DNA of 37,241 nucleotides from Gammaproteobacteria bacterium. Lineage in GTDB: Bacteria > Pseudomonadota > Gammaproteobacteria > Pseudomonadales > Azotimanducaceae. Positions 29,918-37,241 of this stretch are shown one piece after another; the first letter of the stretch is position 1; every line of letters begins with the position of its first letter. The notes under the pieces were generated by a model that was not told the DNA's origin, did no database searches, and saw nothing but the letters and a program-made list of their open reading frames with translations. The position numbers were made by a program, and so were the translations under genes. The stretch covers positions 1 through 37,241 of the forward strand of contig JAPOVY010000034.1 of assembly GCA_026707905.1 (NCBI GenBank), in the 5' to 3' direction.

Positions 29918-30536
29918 TTCTGCATCGTTAAGTCACGACTGGTGCACACCCAGGAAATATGTTGATGCGATTTCTTATTTTTTCGGCGGTACGATCGCTC
30001 TAGATCCTTGCTCAAACGAGCATTCGATTGTAAACGCAACGACGGAGTTTTCGTTACCACACAGTGACGGGCTTGTAGAGAATTGGGATTTTTCGACCGT
30101 TTTTGTAAATCCACCGTACGGTCGCGATAGATTAAGGAATACATCAATAAGAGATTGGCTAGCCAAGTGTTCGCAAAGCCATGCTAGATACGATTCAGAG
30201 ATACTAGCGTTAGTTCCGGTGGCGACAAACACACGCCACTGGAAGGATCATGTGTTCGGCGTCGCTACAGCAGTTTCGTTCCTGTACGATACGAGATTGA
30301 AGTTCTCGGTGAATGGAAGCGATACTAGCAAAGGTGCGCCAATGTCTTGCGCCATGATATATTGGGGAGTAAACTATAAGCGCTTTGAGGAGGTATTTTT
30401 GCGTTTTGGAGCTGTTGTTGATCTTCGGCACTTAAAAGGGAAGAGGATTGGGAGCTTCGATGAACCATTGTTTGATTTTGTGGAGCAATCGGCATTGAAC
30501 AGACAAAGTAATTCGAGAACGCGAAGACCGGATTGA
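29898..30536 (+). CDS. Phage-type (DNMP/Dam) DNA N-6-adenine methyltransferase
   Basis: A 212-residue S-adenosylmethionine-dependent methyltransferase. DWCTPRKYVDAI at 14-25 and IALDPCSN (33-40) match the 'eWyTP… IdLDPcs' start of phage-type Dam (DNMP) enzymes, and VFVNPPYGR (68-76) is motif IV, the catalytic NPPY for N6-adenine. SKGAPMSCAMIYWG is like the late motif of the family. A GGGGG run lies about 9 bases before the ATG at 29898. It overlaps the 3' end of the putative endonuclease, so it may protect the host from it. The recognised sequence is unknown. Low G+C fits recent acquisition, possibly from a phage. Confidence 0.8.
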   Translation: MTAGRSNSASLSHDWCTPRKYVDAISYFFGGTIALDPCSNEHSIVNATTEFSLPHSDGLVENWDFSTVFVNPPYGRDRLRNTSIRDWLAKCSQSHARYDSEILALVPVATNTRHWKDHVFGVATAVSFLYDTRLKFSVNGSDTSKGAPMSCAMIYWGVNYKRFEEVFLRFGAVVDLRHLKGKRIGSFDEPLFDFVEQSALNRQSNSRTRRPD

Positions 30537-31033
30537 ACTGAGGACTAATCTATGATTCGATCATCAATCTCCAACATCATGCAAATACTTTCGATAGCCG
30601 ACATCGCACCTCTCCGATTTGACGAAGGAGTGCTCTGTTCGTAGCACTATCCTGTAATTCTTGAGTCGCCGGTGCGTCTCCTCGTCGAGTGGATTCGCTC
30701 TATCCTCGCGAGGTTCTCGATTCTTTAATGTCGGCACTTAGTCGATAAGATCCAGGACAAAATTAGACTATATTTAGCTAACGGCTATGTAAATTGGGTC
30801 GCGACTACTAAAGAATATTCGCATCCGCCATTAGCGATCGCAACGATATCGCGATGACAATCTAATTGTATATGAACTGTCTCGCCTTCGTTACCAAGTC
30901 GGCTTAAAGTGTTAGCTATAATGTGTTGACCGCTTTTCTTACACGACTGGCCAACTGGTCGTTAATGTCGATCCGACACGCATCGGTCGCAAGCGATTCC
31001 TATTCGATTTACATTTCCGCTAGAGATCAATCT
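30537..31033. other. Intergenic region upstream of ndk
   Basis: About 500 bases without a recognisable gene. A TATAAT hexamer at 30917-30922 could be the -10 box of the ndk operon, about 110 bases before the ndk start, but the nearest -35-like sequence (TTACCA, 30891-30896) is 20 bases away. GCGATCGC occurs near 30835. This is the right junction of the accessory block. Confidence 0.45.
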
Positions 31034-31459
31034 ATGTCTATAGAACGTACACTGTCGATTATTAAACCTGACGCAGTTGGGAAGAACGTGATAGGTCAGA
31101 TATTCGCTCGTTTCGAGAGGGCTGGCTTGAAAATCGTCGCACTAAAAATGCTGCGTCTTACGCGTGATCAAGCTGAAGGTTTCTACGCGGAGCACAAAGG
31201 GAAGGTTTTTTTTGAACCACTGATGGGATTCATGACATCCGGACCGATCTGTGTCCAAGTTCTCGAAGGCGACGATGCGATTCGAACTAATCGAACTTTA
31301 ATGGGCGCGACGAATCCAAAGGATGCAGATGCTGGCACCATTCGCGCAGATTTCGCGAGTACGGTCGACGCAAATGCGGTTCATGGTAGCGATTCTTCCG
31401 CATCAGCCGACCGAGAAATCGCATACTTCTTTCCTAAGGATCAGATTCATAGTCGGTGA
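31034..31459 (+). CDS. ndk: Nucleoside diphosphate kinase
   Basis: A 141-residue cytoplasmic enzyme that passes the gamma phosphate of ATP to other nucleoside diphosphates. It starts [21 protein letters not shown], and the catalytic phosphohistidine is H117 in [40 protein letters not shown] is also diagnostic. The open frame extends to 30923, but the ATG at 31034 gives the standard N-terminus. rlmN follows after a few bases, as in many gammaproteobacteria. Confidence 0.97.
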   Translation: MSIERTLSIIKPDAVGKNVIGQIFARFERAGLKIVALKMLRLTRDQAEGFYAEHKGKVFFEPLMGFMTSGPICVQVLEGDDAIRTNRTLMGATNPKDADAGTIRADFASTVDANAVHGSDSSASADREIAYFFPKDQIHSR

Positions 31460-31466
31460 ACACACC

Positions 31467-32600
31467 TTGCGGCGTCAAAATGTTCTAGGTCTCTCTCGAA
31501 GTGACCTTGAAAATTACTTTGAGGCAGGAGGCGAGAAGCGATTTCGCGCGACACAGTTGATGCTGTGGCTATACCACAAGCTTGTATTGGACTTCGACAG
31601 AATGACCAATATTGCTGCAAGTTTGCGGCAAGTCATGGCGGACGAACTCGGTGTAGAACTCCCAGAGGTACTTACTGTCTTAGAGTCAGAAGATGGAACC
31701 GTCAAATGGCTGATGCAAGCTCAGTCTGGCGATACCATCGAGACGGTACTGATTCCAGACGGTCGTCGCCAGACGTTATGCATCTCTTCTCAGGTTGGCT
31801 GCGTGCTGGATTGCACATTCTGTGCGACCGGAAAGCAAGGTTTCAACGGTAATCTAGGCGCCGACGAAATCGTGGGTCAGGTATTACAGGCTTGCCTCTG
31901 GATGAAGAAAAACAGACCGAGTGAACGTTTGTCGAACGTTGTATTCATGGGTATGGGAGAGCCGTTGCTCAACTTCGACGCGACGTTTAAAGCGATTGAC
32001 GTACTGAAGGATGATTTAGGTTTCGGATTGTCTCGTCGACGCGTCACCGTGAGTACAGCAGGAGTCGTCCCCGGAATTGAGAGTATGTGTGGACTAACGA
32101 CCGTCGCGCTTGCCGTTTCGTTGCATGCGCCGAATGATGAGATCCGGTCTGAGCTAGTTCCCCTGAATCGAAGATATCCGATCGAATCGGTGATGAACGC
32201 GTGTCGCGCGTATCTCGCCTCGCAGGACGTTAAAGCAACGATTACGTTTGAATACACCTTGATCGAAAACGTGAATGACTCCCCAACACTTGCGATAGAT
32301 CTCGCTAAGCTCTTGAAGGACTTTCGTTGTAAGGTCAACCTCATACCATTCAATCCATTCCCTGGGAGTACCTACAAACGCCCGGATGATTCAAGAATTT
32401 ACGGGTTTCACAAGAAGCTGATGGATAACGGTGTCAGGGCTATGCGTCGAACGACGCGTGGGGCGGACATCGATGCCGCATGCGGGCAACTTGTGGGACG
32501 AGTCAATGATCGAACTCGTCGAGTCGCACGTTACCGTGAAGGGATGAATACGATCTATACGCCGGTTGAGAAAATCCCCGCTTCAACCGTGCTTAACTGA
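31467..32600 (+). CDS. rlmN: Dual-specificity 23S rRNA/tRNA adenine C2-methyltransferase RlmN
   Basis: A 377-residue radical-SAM enzyme that methylates C2 of A2503 in 23S rRNA and A37 in some tRNAs. The radical-SAM Cys cluster is CVLDCTFCATGKQG, preceded by RRQTLCISSQVG. GMGEPLLNF, RRRVTVSTAGVVPGI and SLHAPNDEIRSELVP are typical, and the resolving Cys is in DIDAACGQL. I chose the TTG at 31467 because GGTGA (31455-31459) lies 7 bases upstream and the start MRRQNVLGLSRSDLENYF is family-like. Earlier in-frame starts lie inside ndk. E. coli RlmN has 384 residues. Confidence 0.95.
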   Translation: MRRQNVLGLSRSDLENYFEAGGEKRFRATQLMLWLYHKLVLDFDRMTNIAASLRQVMADELGVELPEVLTVLESEDGTVKWLMQAQSGDTIETVLIPDGRRQTLCISSQVGCVLDCTFCATGKQGFNGNLGADEIVGQVLQACLWMKKNRPSERLSNVVFMGMGEPLLNFDATFKAIDVLKDDLGFGLSRRRVTVSTAGVVPGIESMCGLTTVALAVSLHAPNDEIRSELVPLNRRYPIESVMNACRAYLASQDVKATITFEYTLIENVNDSPTLAIDLAKLLKDFRCKVNLIPFNPFPGSTYKRPDDSRIYGFHKKLMDNGVRAMRRTTRGADIDAACGQLVGRVNDRTRRVARYREGMNTIYTPVEKIPASTVLN

Positions 32601-32619
32601 CAACGCCAAAAGTGATCGC

Positions 32620-33711
32620 GTGACTGTAGACGAGCACACGCCAGAGAGCACGACACCAGTCGATGGCGTCGTTGAAGTGATAAAACCGATCGATCGGGTC
32701 GCACGGGATCGTGGGTCTGCAGATATGGGGTTGCAGGATGCGGCACAAGAATTAGGCGCTCGTATCAAGGCAGCGCGCGATAGTACAAACATGTCGGTCG
32801 AAGCGGCAGCCGAGTTATTGAAACTATTACCCGCCACGATCACTGCGCTCGAAAGCGGTGAGCTGGATATGATCGGGGAAAAGCGATTGATCTATATCGA
32901 GGGGTATTACCGCGCCTATGCGAACGCGCTCGATGTCGACATCGCGGATACCAGATTCGCGGTAGACCATGCACGACCAATTGAAGCGGGAGCTGAACTT
33001 GGTGCGCAGATCAACTATCAATCGACTACCAAAAAACTGCTCACCGAGCGACTTCGTGAACGGTCTGATGCGATTATCTTTGGTCTCGTCGCCGTCATGG
33101 TACTAGTGGTTGGCGGCGTGATTTGGCTTGTCTGGCCAAGCGCGGATGACCTCGTCGGACCCGGTGCTACTGGTGTCGTCGTAGCCCCTGCAGATCCTCT
33201 ACAGACGCAATCGGCCAGTGACGAGCTGCCGTTCTATCTGAGAGATGAACCGACGACGACAACTGAGGACGAATCAGCGGTTTCGGTTTCTACTCCTGAC
33301 GCGATTGCGACGTCCGACAGTGTCGACGCCACAGAAGAGTTATTGGTTGACGGAGTCGATTTTGTGGAGGAGGACATCGTCGATGACGTAGAAACCACGT
33401 CGATTGCCGATCCGCCATCCGCGGGAGTAAATGAAGTTGATGAAGTACCGGAAAGCGCACCACCTATACAGGAAACGGGCGTGATTGTCATTACGTTTTC
33501 GGGTTCGAGTTGGGTCGAGGTATACGGTGCAAACGATGAGCGACTCTATTATCAAATGGGTCAAGACGGTGAAATCGCTTCACTCGTTGGATTGATTCCG
33601 TTTACAGTGAGGATTGGTGACGCATCAGTTGTAGATGTGCGCTTCAATGGGATTGTAGTTGACCTCGCTCCGCACACCTTTGGTAACGTCGCTAACCTGA
33701 CGCTCGAGTAA
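32620..33711 (+). CDS. rodZ: Cytoskeletal protein RodZ
   Basis: A 363-residue bitopic membrane protein that links MreB to the cell-wall machinery. The N-terminal helix-turn-helix domain (about 40-105) has LGARIKAARDSTNMSVEAAAELLKLLPATITALESGE and YYRAYANAL. A single membrane helix is near 151-172 (IIFGLVAVMVLVVGGVIWLVW), followed by an acidic linker rich in Asp, Glu and Thr and a C-terminal periplasmic domain (ITFSGSSWVEVYGANDERLYYQMGQDG, the RodZ C-terminal domain). The GTG at 32620, 19 bases after the rlmN stop, is my choice; the upstream ATG at 32566 would overlap rlmN. pilF is missing between rlmN and rodZ. Confidence 0.9.
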   Translation: MTVDEHTPESTTPVDGVVEVIKPIDRVARDRGSADMGLQDAAQELGARIKAARDSTNMSVEAAAELLKLLPATITALESGELDMIGEKRLIYIEGYYRAYANALDVDIADTRFAVDHARPIEAGAELGAQINYQSTTKKLLTERLRERSDAIIFGLVAVMVLVVGGVIWLVWPSADDLVGPGATGVVVAPADPLQTQSASDELPFYLRDEPTTTTEDESAVSVSTPDAIATSDSVDATEELLVDGVDFVEEDIVDDVETTSIADPPSAGVNEVDEVPESAPPIQETGVIVITFSGSSWVEVYGANDERLYYQMGQDGEIASLVGLIPFTVRIGDASVVDVRFNGIVVDLAPHTFGNVANLTLE

Positions 33712-33716
33712 ATACG

Positions 33717-34982
33717 ATGCCTGAACGATCGCCTCTCGTGCGAGGTATGCGCGACCTTTACGCCGAGGAACTCGCGAGTATCCGTATCGTTGAGTCTGTG
33801 TTTGGTGACACTCTCAAGAGCTATGGTTATGAGCACATTCGCCTGCCGACCATGGAACGAACCGCTCTGTTTAGTCGTGGCATTGGCGAATCTACCGACG
33901 CAGTAGCCAAAGAGATGTTCTCCTTCGACGACGAAACAGATTCTTTGTCGCTTCGTCCCGAAGGTACTGCCTCTTGCGTTCGAGCCGTCATCGATGCCAA
34001 TATGTATCGCGGTAATCAACCGAAGCTTTGGTATGTCGGTTCTATGTTTCGACATGAACGTCCGCAGTTAGGTCGATATCGGGAGTTTTATCAAGTAGGT
34101 GCGGAAGCGTTCGGTTTCAATGGTCCTGACGTCGACGCTGAATTGATTCGCATCGTACAGGACGTATGGGAACGCCTTGAAGTCAATGAAGAAATCACGT
34201 TAGAGGTAAATTCACTTGGTAATACCGCTAGTCGAATTCGACATCGCGATGCTTTGGTCGAATATTTGGAGGGATACAGGGAGGACCTCGACGCAGACAG
34301 TCAAAAACGTCTCGAGCTAAACCCACTACGGATATTGGATTCCAAGAACGAACATACTCAACAGATTATTGAACGTGCACCGAATATGTCAGACTATCTC
34401 GATGACGAATCAAAACGTCACTTTGACGAATTCCAAGAGCGACTTGTGCGATTCGATATTCGCGCGACCATGAATCCTCGTCTCGTTCGTGGTCTCGATT
34501 ACTACACGCATGCCGTTTTTGAATGGAATACTGAGCGGCTCGGCGCACAAAAGCAGGTTGGCGGTGGGGGTCGCTACGACGGTCTTTGTGAGCTACTAGG
34601 AGGAGCGCCGTGTGCTGCAGCAGGTTTTGCCATCGGCGTGGATCGAGTCGCTCTCCTACGAAACGAGCTCGGTCTATCGACACCTTCATATACGCCGGAT
34701 GTGTACGTGCTGGCGCTCAGCGATGATGAAGACGAATATGCCCGACAAGTTGCAGCTCAATTACGAACGACCTCAAGCTATAGCGTGAGAGTGCATCAAG
34801 GCGGCGGCAAAGTGAAAGCTCGTATGCGTGCGGCAGATCGAAGCGGTGCACGTATCGCTCTTATAATCGGCGCGCAAGAAGCAGCCAGCAACCAGGTTTC
34901 ACTTAAGTGGTTGCGGATTAATCGGGAACAGGTCACAGTACCGGTGACCGACTTACCTACGACGCTTCTCAACTCGAATTGA
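33717..34982 (+). CDS. hisS: Histidine--tRNA ligase
   Basis: A 421-residue class II aminoacyl-tRNA synthetase. Motif 2 is MFRHERPQLGRYREFYQVGAE, the histidyl-adenylate motif is LVRGLDYYTHAVFEW, and motif 3 is GGGGRYDGLCELLGGAPCAAAGFAIGVDR. The anticodon-binding C-terminal domain starts near DVYVLALSDDEDEYARQVAAQLR. Length is normal for bacteria (424 in E. coli). It starts 5 bases after rodZ, where ispG normally intervenes. Confidence 0.97.
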   Translation: MPERSPLVRGMRDLYAEELASIRIVESVFGDTLKSYGYEHIRLPTMERTALFSRGIGESTDAVAKEMFSFDDETDSLSLRPEGTASCVRAVIDANMYRGNQPKLWYVGSMFRHERPQLGRYREFYQVGAEAFGFNGPDVDAELIRIVQDVWERLEVNEEITLEVNSLGNTASRIRHRDALVEYLEGYREDLDADSQKRLELNPLRILDSKNEHTQQIIERAPNMSDYLDDESKRHFDEFQERLVRFDIRATMNPRLVRGLDYYTHAVFEWNTERLGAQKQVGGGGRYDGLCELLGGAPCAAAGFAIGVDRVALLRNELGLSTPSYTPDVYVLALSDDEDEYARQVAAQLRTTSSYSVRVHQGGGKVKARMRAADRSGARIALIIGAQEAASNQVSLKWLRINREQVTVPVTDLPTTLLNSN

Positions 34983-35003
34983 ATCCATGCTAAAGAGCGT
35001 CTT

Positions 35004-35630
35004 GTGTCTGATTATTTGACCGACGAAGAACAGGTCGATAGGTTAAAGAAGCTCTGGAAGGACTACGGGATTACCGTCGTTGTCGCACTTGTCATCGGTA
35101 TCGGTGGTACTGTTGCATGGGATTACTTCAAGGCTTACCAGTCTGATCAGGCACAAGCCGCTTCGAATCTGTATACGAGCTATTTAGAAGCATCGGGTCT
35201 AGGTGAACCAACCACACTCATTATCGAAGAGCTTGAATCGAACTACGGTGATTCCGCTTATTTCGCTTTCACATTACTTCGTCAGGCAAAAAGTGAAGTC
35301 GATGACGAGAACTTTAAAGCCGCGCACGAGTCTTTAACTAGAGCTTTTGAAGCCGCAAAAGGTTCACCCATCGGTGACTTAGTTGCGTTGCGGAAAGCGA
35401 AAGTCGAATTTGAACTCGGGGATTACGAAGGCGTGCTGATGACGTTGCAGGAAATCGAGACCGCAGGCTATCGATGGCAAGCAGTGATGTTGAAGGGCGA
35501 TGTCCACTTTCAGAACGACGAACTGGATGCTGCTCGAGACGCGTATCAGTCTGCTAAAGACCAGCTGCCAGTTGGATTTGAGAGTAATGTCGTAGACATG
35601 CGCTTAGCAAGCGTCCCACCCGCGCCATGA
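35004..35630 (+). CDS. yfgM: YfgM/ancillary SecYEG translocon subunit
   Basis: A 208-residue inner-membrane protein with a single N-terminal helix (ITVVVALVIGIGGTVAWDYF) and a periplasmic TPR-like domain. The pattern MSDYLTDEEQVDRLKKLWKDYG followed by AQAASNLYTSYLEA is YfgM. E. coli YfgM works with the chaperone PpiD at the Sec translocon. The GTG at 35004 has AGAG before it and keeps the family N-terminus. bamB overlaps its stop codon (ATGA). Confidence 0.92.
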   Translation: MSDYLTDEEQVDRLKKLWKDYGITVVVALVIGIGGTVAWDYFKAYQSDQAQAASNLYTSYLEASGLGEPTTLIIEELESNYGDSAYFAFTLLRQAKSEVDDENFKAAHESLTRAFEAAKGSPIGDLVALRKAKVEFELGDYEGVLMTLQEIETAGYRWQAVMLKGDVHFQNDELDAARDAYQSAKDQLPVGFESNVVDMRLASVPPAP

Positions 35631-36877
35631 ATGATGGACCAAGATCGCTATCGATAAAGGTCCTGGTTTGTTTGTTCGCAACGTTACTGATTTCGAGTTG
35701 CGGCATGTGGCAAACGCTGACGACGCGTGATGACAAACCGAAGGAACCGAAGGCTGATCGACCTACACCCTTAACTCAGTTTAAGCCGGAAGCAACAATC
35801 CGCGTCCTCTGGCGAAGAAACATCGGTCGCGGCATCGGTCCCAAATTCATCGATGTATCTCCAGCGATTGAGGAAGGCATCGTGTACGCGGCGGATGCAT
35901 ACGGTTTTGTTGCCGCAGTCGAGAACGAATCTGGCCGGTTTCGATGGATGACTCGAATCGGTCGGCCTTCGGGTAAGGGTTTCATGAACGTGATGGATCG
36001 GAGTGATCCTGCCTTTGTGACAGGCGGTCTCGGTGTTGGTGCGGATATGATTTATGTTGGTACCGCGCGCGGTGAGGTGGTGGCGCTAGCCGCTACCGAC
36101 GGAGAAGAGCGGTGGCGAGTTGTGCTGACCAGTGAGGTACTGGCGCCGCCCATCGCGTCGCGGGACGCCGTATATGCGCAAACAAGCGATGGCAACCTCT
36201 TTGCACTTGCGTTAGAAGACGGCGCACAGAAGTGGGTTTTCCATACACAGAATCCGCTTGTCACACTGCGCGGTACGTCCACACCGATCTTCAATGCGGG
36301 AATTGTTTACGCCGGTTTTGCTACTGGCATACTCTCGGCGATCGACTCGACGAGTGGTGAGTTGCTGTGGGAGCAAGCGATTTCACTACCAACAGGAACG
36401 TCTGATCTGGAGCGTATGGTCGATGTTGATGGGAAACCTCTCGTAGAACAAGGGGTCGTGGTGGCTTCAACACATCAAGGAACGACAACCGCCTTACGTC
36501 GTTCCGATGGCATACCGCTCTGGCAAGCTGAGGTTGCATCCACAAAGGCTTTGCAATCCGGCTATGGTCTGGTATTCGCGGTCACTGACGATGATGAAAT
36601 CGTTGGCATCGAACAGAGGGACGGCACCGTTGCTTGGCGTCATGACGGTTTGTTGCGTCGCCAATTAACTGACCCCCTCGCATTCAGCAACTACATTTTT
36701 GTGGGTGACCTTCAGGGCTTCGTACACGTAATCGCGCAGAGCGATGGACGTTTGATCGCACGTCGGCGCGTCGATAGTGCGGCGATTCAACCCACGATGG
36801 CGCATGAAGACGGTGTCGTGTATCTGTTATCGAAGGGTGGTCGGCTGATAGCGCTCGAACTCGATCGTTCGTCATGA
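35627..36877 (+). CDS. bamB: Outer membrane assembly lipoprotein BamB
   Basis: A 416-residue lipoprotein of the BAM complex, which inserts outer-membrane barrel proteins. The signal sequence ends in the lipobox LISSC with C25 as the lipidated residue. Eight-bladed propeller repeats of the PQQ type follow, for example GIVYAADAYGFVAAVENESGRFRW, MIYVGTARGEVVALAATDGEERW and DGNLFALALEDGAQKW. Length is a little above E. coli BamB (392). It overlaps both yfgM and der by four bases, so the three form a tightly coupled operon end. Confidence 0.94.
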   Translation: MNDGPRSLSIKVLVCLFATLLISSCGMWQTLTTRDDKPKEPKADRPTPLTQFKPEATIRVLWRRNIGRGIGPKFIDVSPAIEEGIVYAADAYGFVAAVENESGRFRWMTRIGRPSGKGFMNVMDRSDPAFVTGGLGVGADMIYVGTARGEVVALAATDGEERWRVVLTSEVLAPPIASRDAVYAQTSDGNLFALALEDGAQKWVFHTQNPLVTLRGTSTPIFNAGIVYAGFATGILSAIDSTSGELLWEQAISLPTGTSDLERMVDVDGKPLVEQGVVVASTHQGTTTALRRSDGIPLWQAEVASTKALQSGYGLVFAVTDDDEIVGIEQRDGTVAWRHDGLLRRQLTDPLAFSNYIFVGDLQGFVHVIAQSDGRLIARRRVDSAAIQPTMAHEDGVVYLLSKGGRLIALELDRSS

Positions 36878-37241
36878 CCTCAATGTCGGGAACGATCGCA
36901 CTAGTTGGTCGTCCCAATGTCGGCAAATCAACGCTCTTCAATCGGCTGTGCGGCGGGCGCGACGCACTTGTCCACGATCGTCCAGGTCTCACCCGAGACC
37001 GGAAATATGGGCGAGCGGCATTTGGTGAAAGGATTGCAACCGTAATCGATACCGGCGGGCTTTACGATTCCTCTGATATCGCAGATCAAGTGAACGCGCA
37101 GGTTCAGCTTGCCATCGCCGAGGCGGATGTGGTCTTAGCGTTGCTAGACGCGTCCACAGGTGTAACGCCAGCCGACGAGATCATTCTGCAGGAACTTCGC
37201 GTCTTGAATAAACCAACGCAACGAGTCGCGTTGGTTTATTC
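36874..37241 (+). CDS. der: GTPase Der (EngA), N-terminal part (truncated)
   Basis: The first 122 codons of Der, a double-GTPase needed for 50S ribosome assembly. The first G domain is visible: G1 is GRPNVGKST, G2 PGLTRDRKYG, and G3 DTGG. The frame starts at the ATG at 36874 overlapping the bamB stop; M4 is an alternative. The next motif, NKxD, should follow VALV at the end, but the window closes in a perfect inverted repeat (37206-37241) and the reading turns to YS. The last few residues may therefore be an assembly artefact. Confidence 0.93.
   Translation, partial: MTSMSGTIALVGRPNVGKSTLFNRLCGGRDALVHDRPGLTRDRKYGRAAFGERIATVIDTGGLYDSSDIADQVNAQVQLAIAEADVVLALLDASTGVTPADEIILQELRVLNKPTQRVALVY
37206..37241. 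repeat. Perfect 14-bp inverted repeat at the window end
   Basis: GAATAAACCAACGC (37206-37219) and its exact complement (37228-37241) flank an 8-base loop. It ends on the last base of the window and lies inside der. A fold-back assembly end is the most likely explanation. Confidence 0.85.

Overview
The window is a chromosomal segment of a gammaproteobacterium, probably marine or aquatic. Three gene strings support this: tRNA-Leu–queA–tgt–yajC–secD–secF, then suhB/trmJ–iscS, then ndk–rlmN–rodZ–hisS–yfgM–bamB–der. They occur in the order I recall from Pseudomonas and relatives. Phytanoyl-CoA-dioxygenase-like genes, malate synthase G and a very large secreted phosphatase with calcium-binding and HYR/Calx-beta modules fit an aquatic heterotroph. 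No species can be named from the sequence alone.

Layout. Positions 1-4116 hold the start of a dicarboxylate symporter, a divergent pair of PhyH-family genes (one with an altered iron site), an RDD membrane protein and a thiolase-like protein without the usual nucleophilic Cys. Positions 4347-7534 hold malate synthase G overlapping a homocysteine S-methyltransferase-like gene. Positions 7585-10442 form a small accessory block: a WYL regulator, a FitAB toxin-antitoxin pair with a 21-bp operator-like palindrome, and a macro-domain gene translationally coupled to a signal-less avidin-family gene. tRNA-Leu(CAA) follows, then a divergent SGNH hydrolase.

Positions 11394-19515 are housekeeping: tRNA queuosine synthesis (queA, tgt), Sec accessory proteins (yajC, secD, secF), a degenerate SuhB-like protein, trmJ and iscS. 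Instead of the rest of the isc cluster, positions 19516-31033 carry accessory DNA: a VOC protein, a secreted TPR protein coupled to a 2321-residue purple-acid-phosphatase-like protein, and a restriction-modification-like pair. The core order resumes at ndk and runs to a truncated der. cysE, iscR, iscUA-hscBA-fdx, pilF and ispG, all expected in this order, are absent here.

The most unusual points are: (1) the macro-domain/avidin gene pair, with a changed catalytic residue in the macro domain and several changed biotin-pocket positions in the avidin; (2) an approximately 330-residue two-module cassette present three times in the phosphatase, two copies apparently inserted inside other domains (a HYR and a Calx-beta domain); (3) a SuhB homologue that has lost all its metal ligands; (4) replacement of the isc cluster by accessory genes; and (5) a perfect inverted repeat ending exactly at the last base, which suggests the window ends at a contig break. 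About ten genes use GTG or TTG starts, so several starts were set by homology and ribosome-binding sites.
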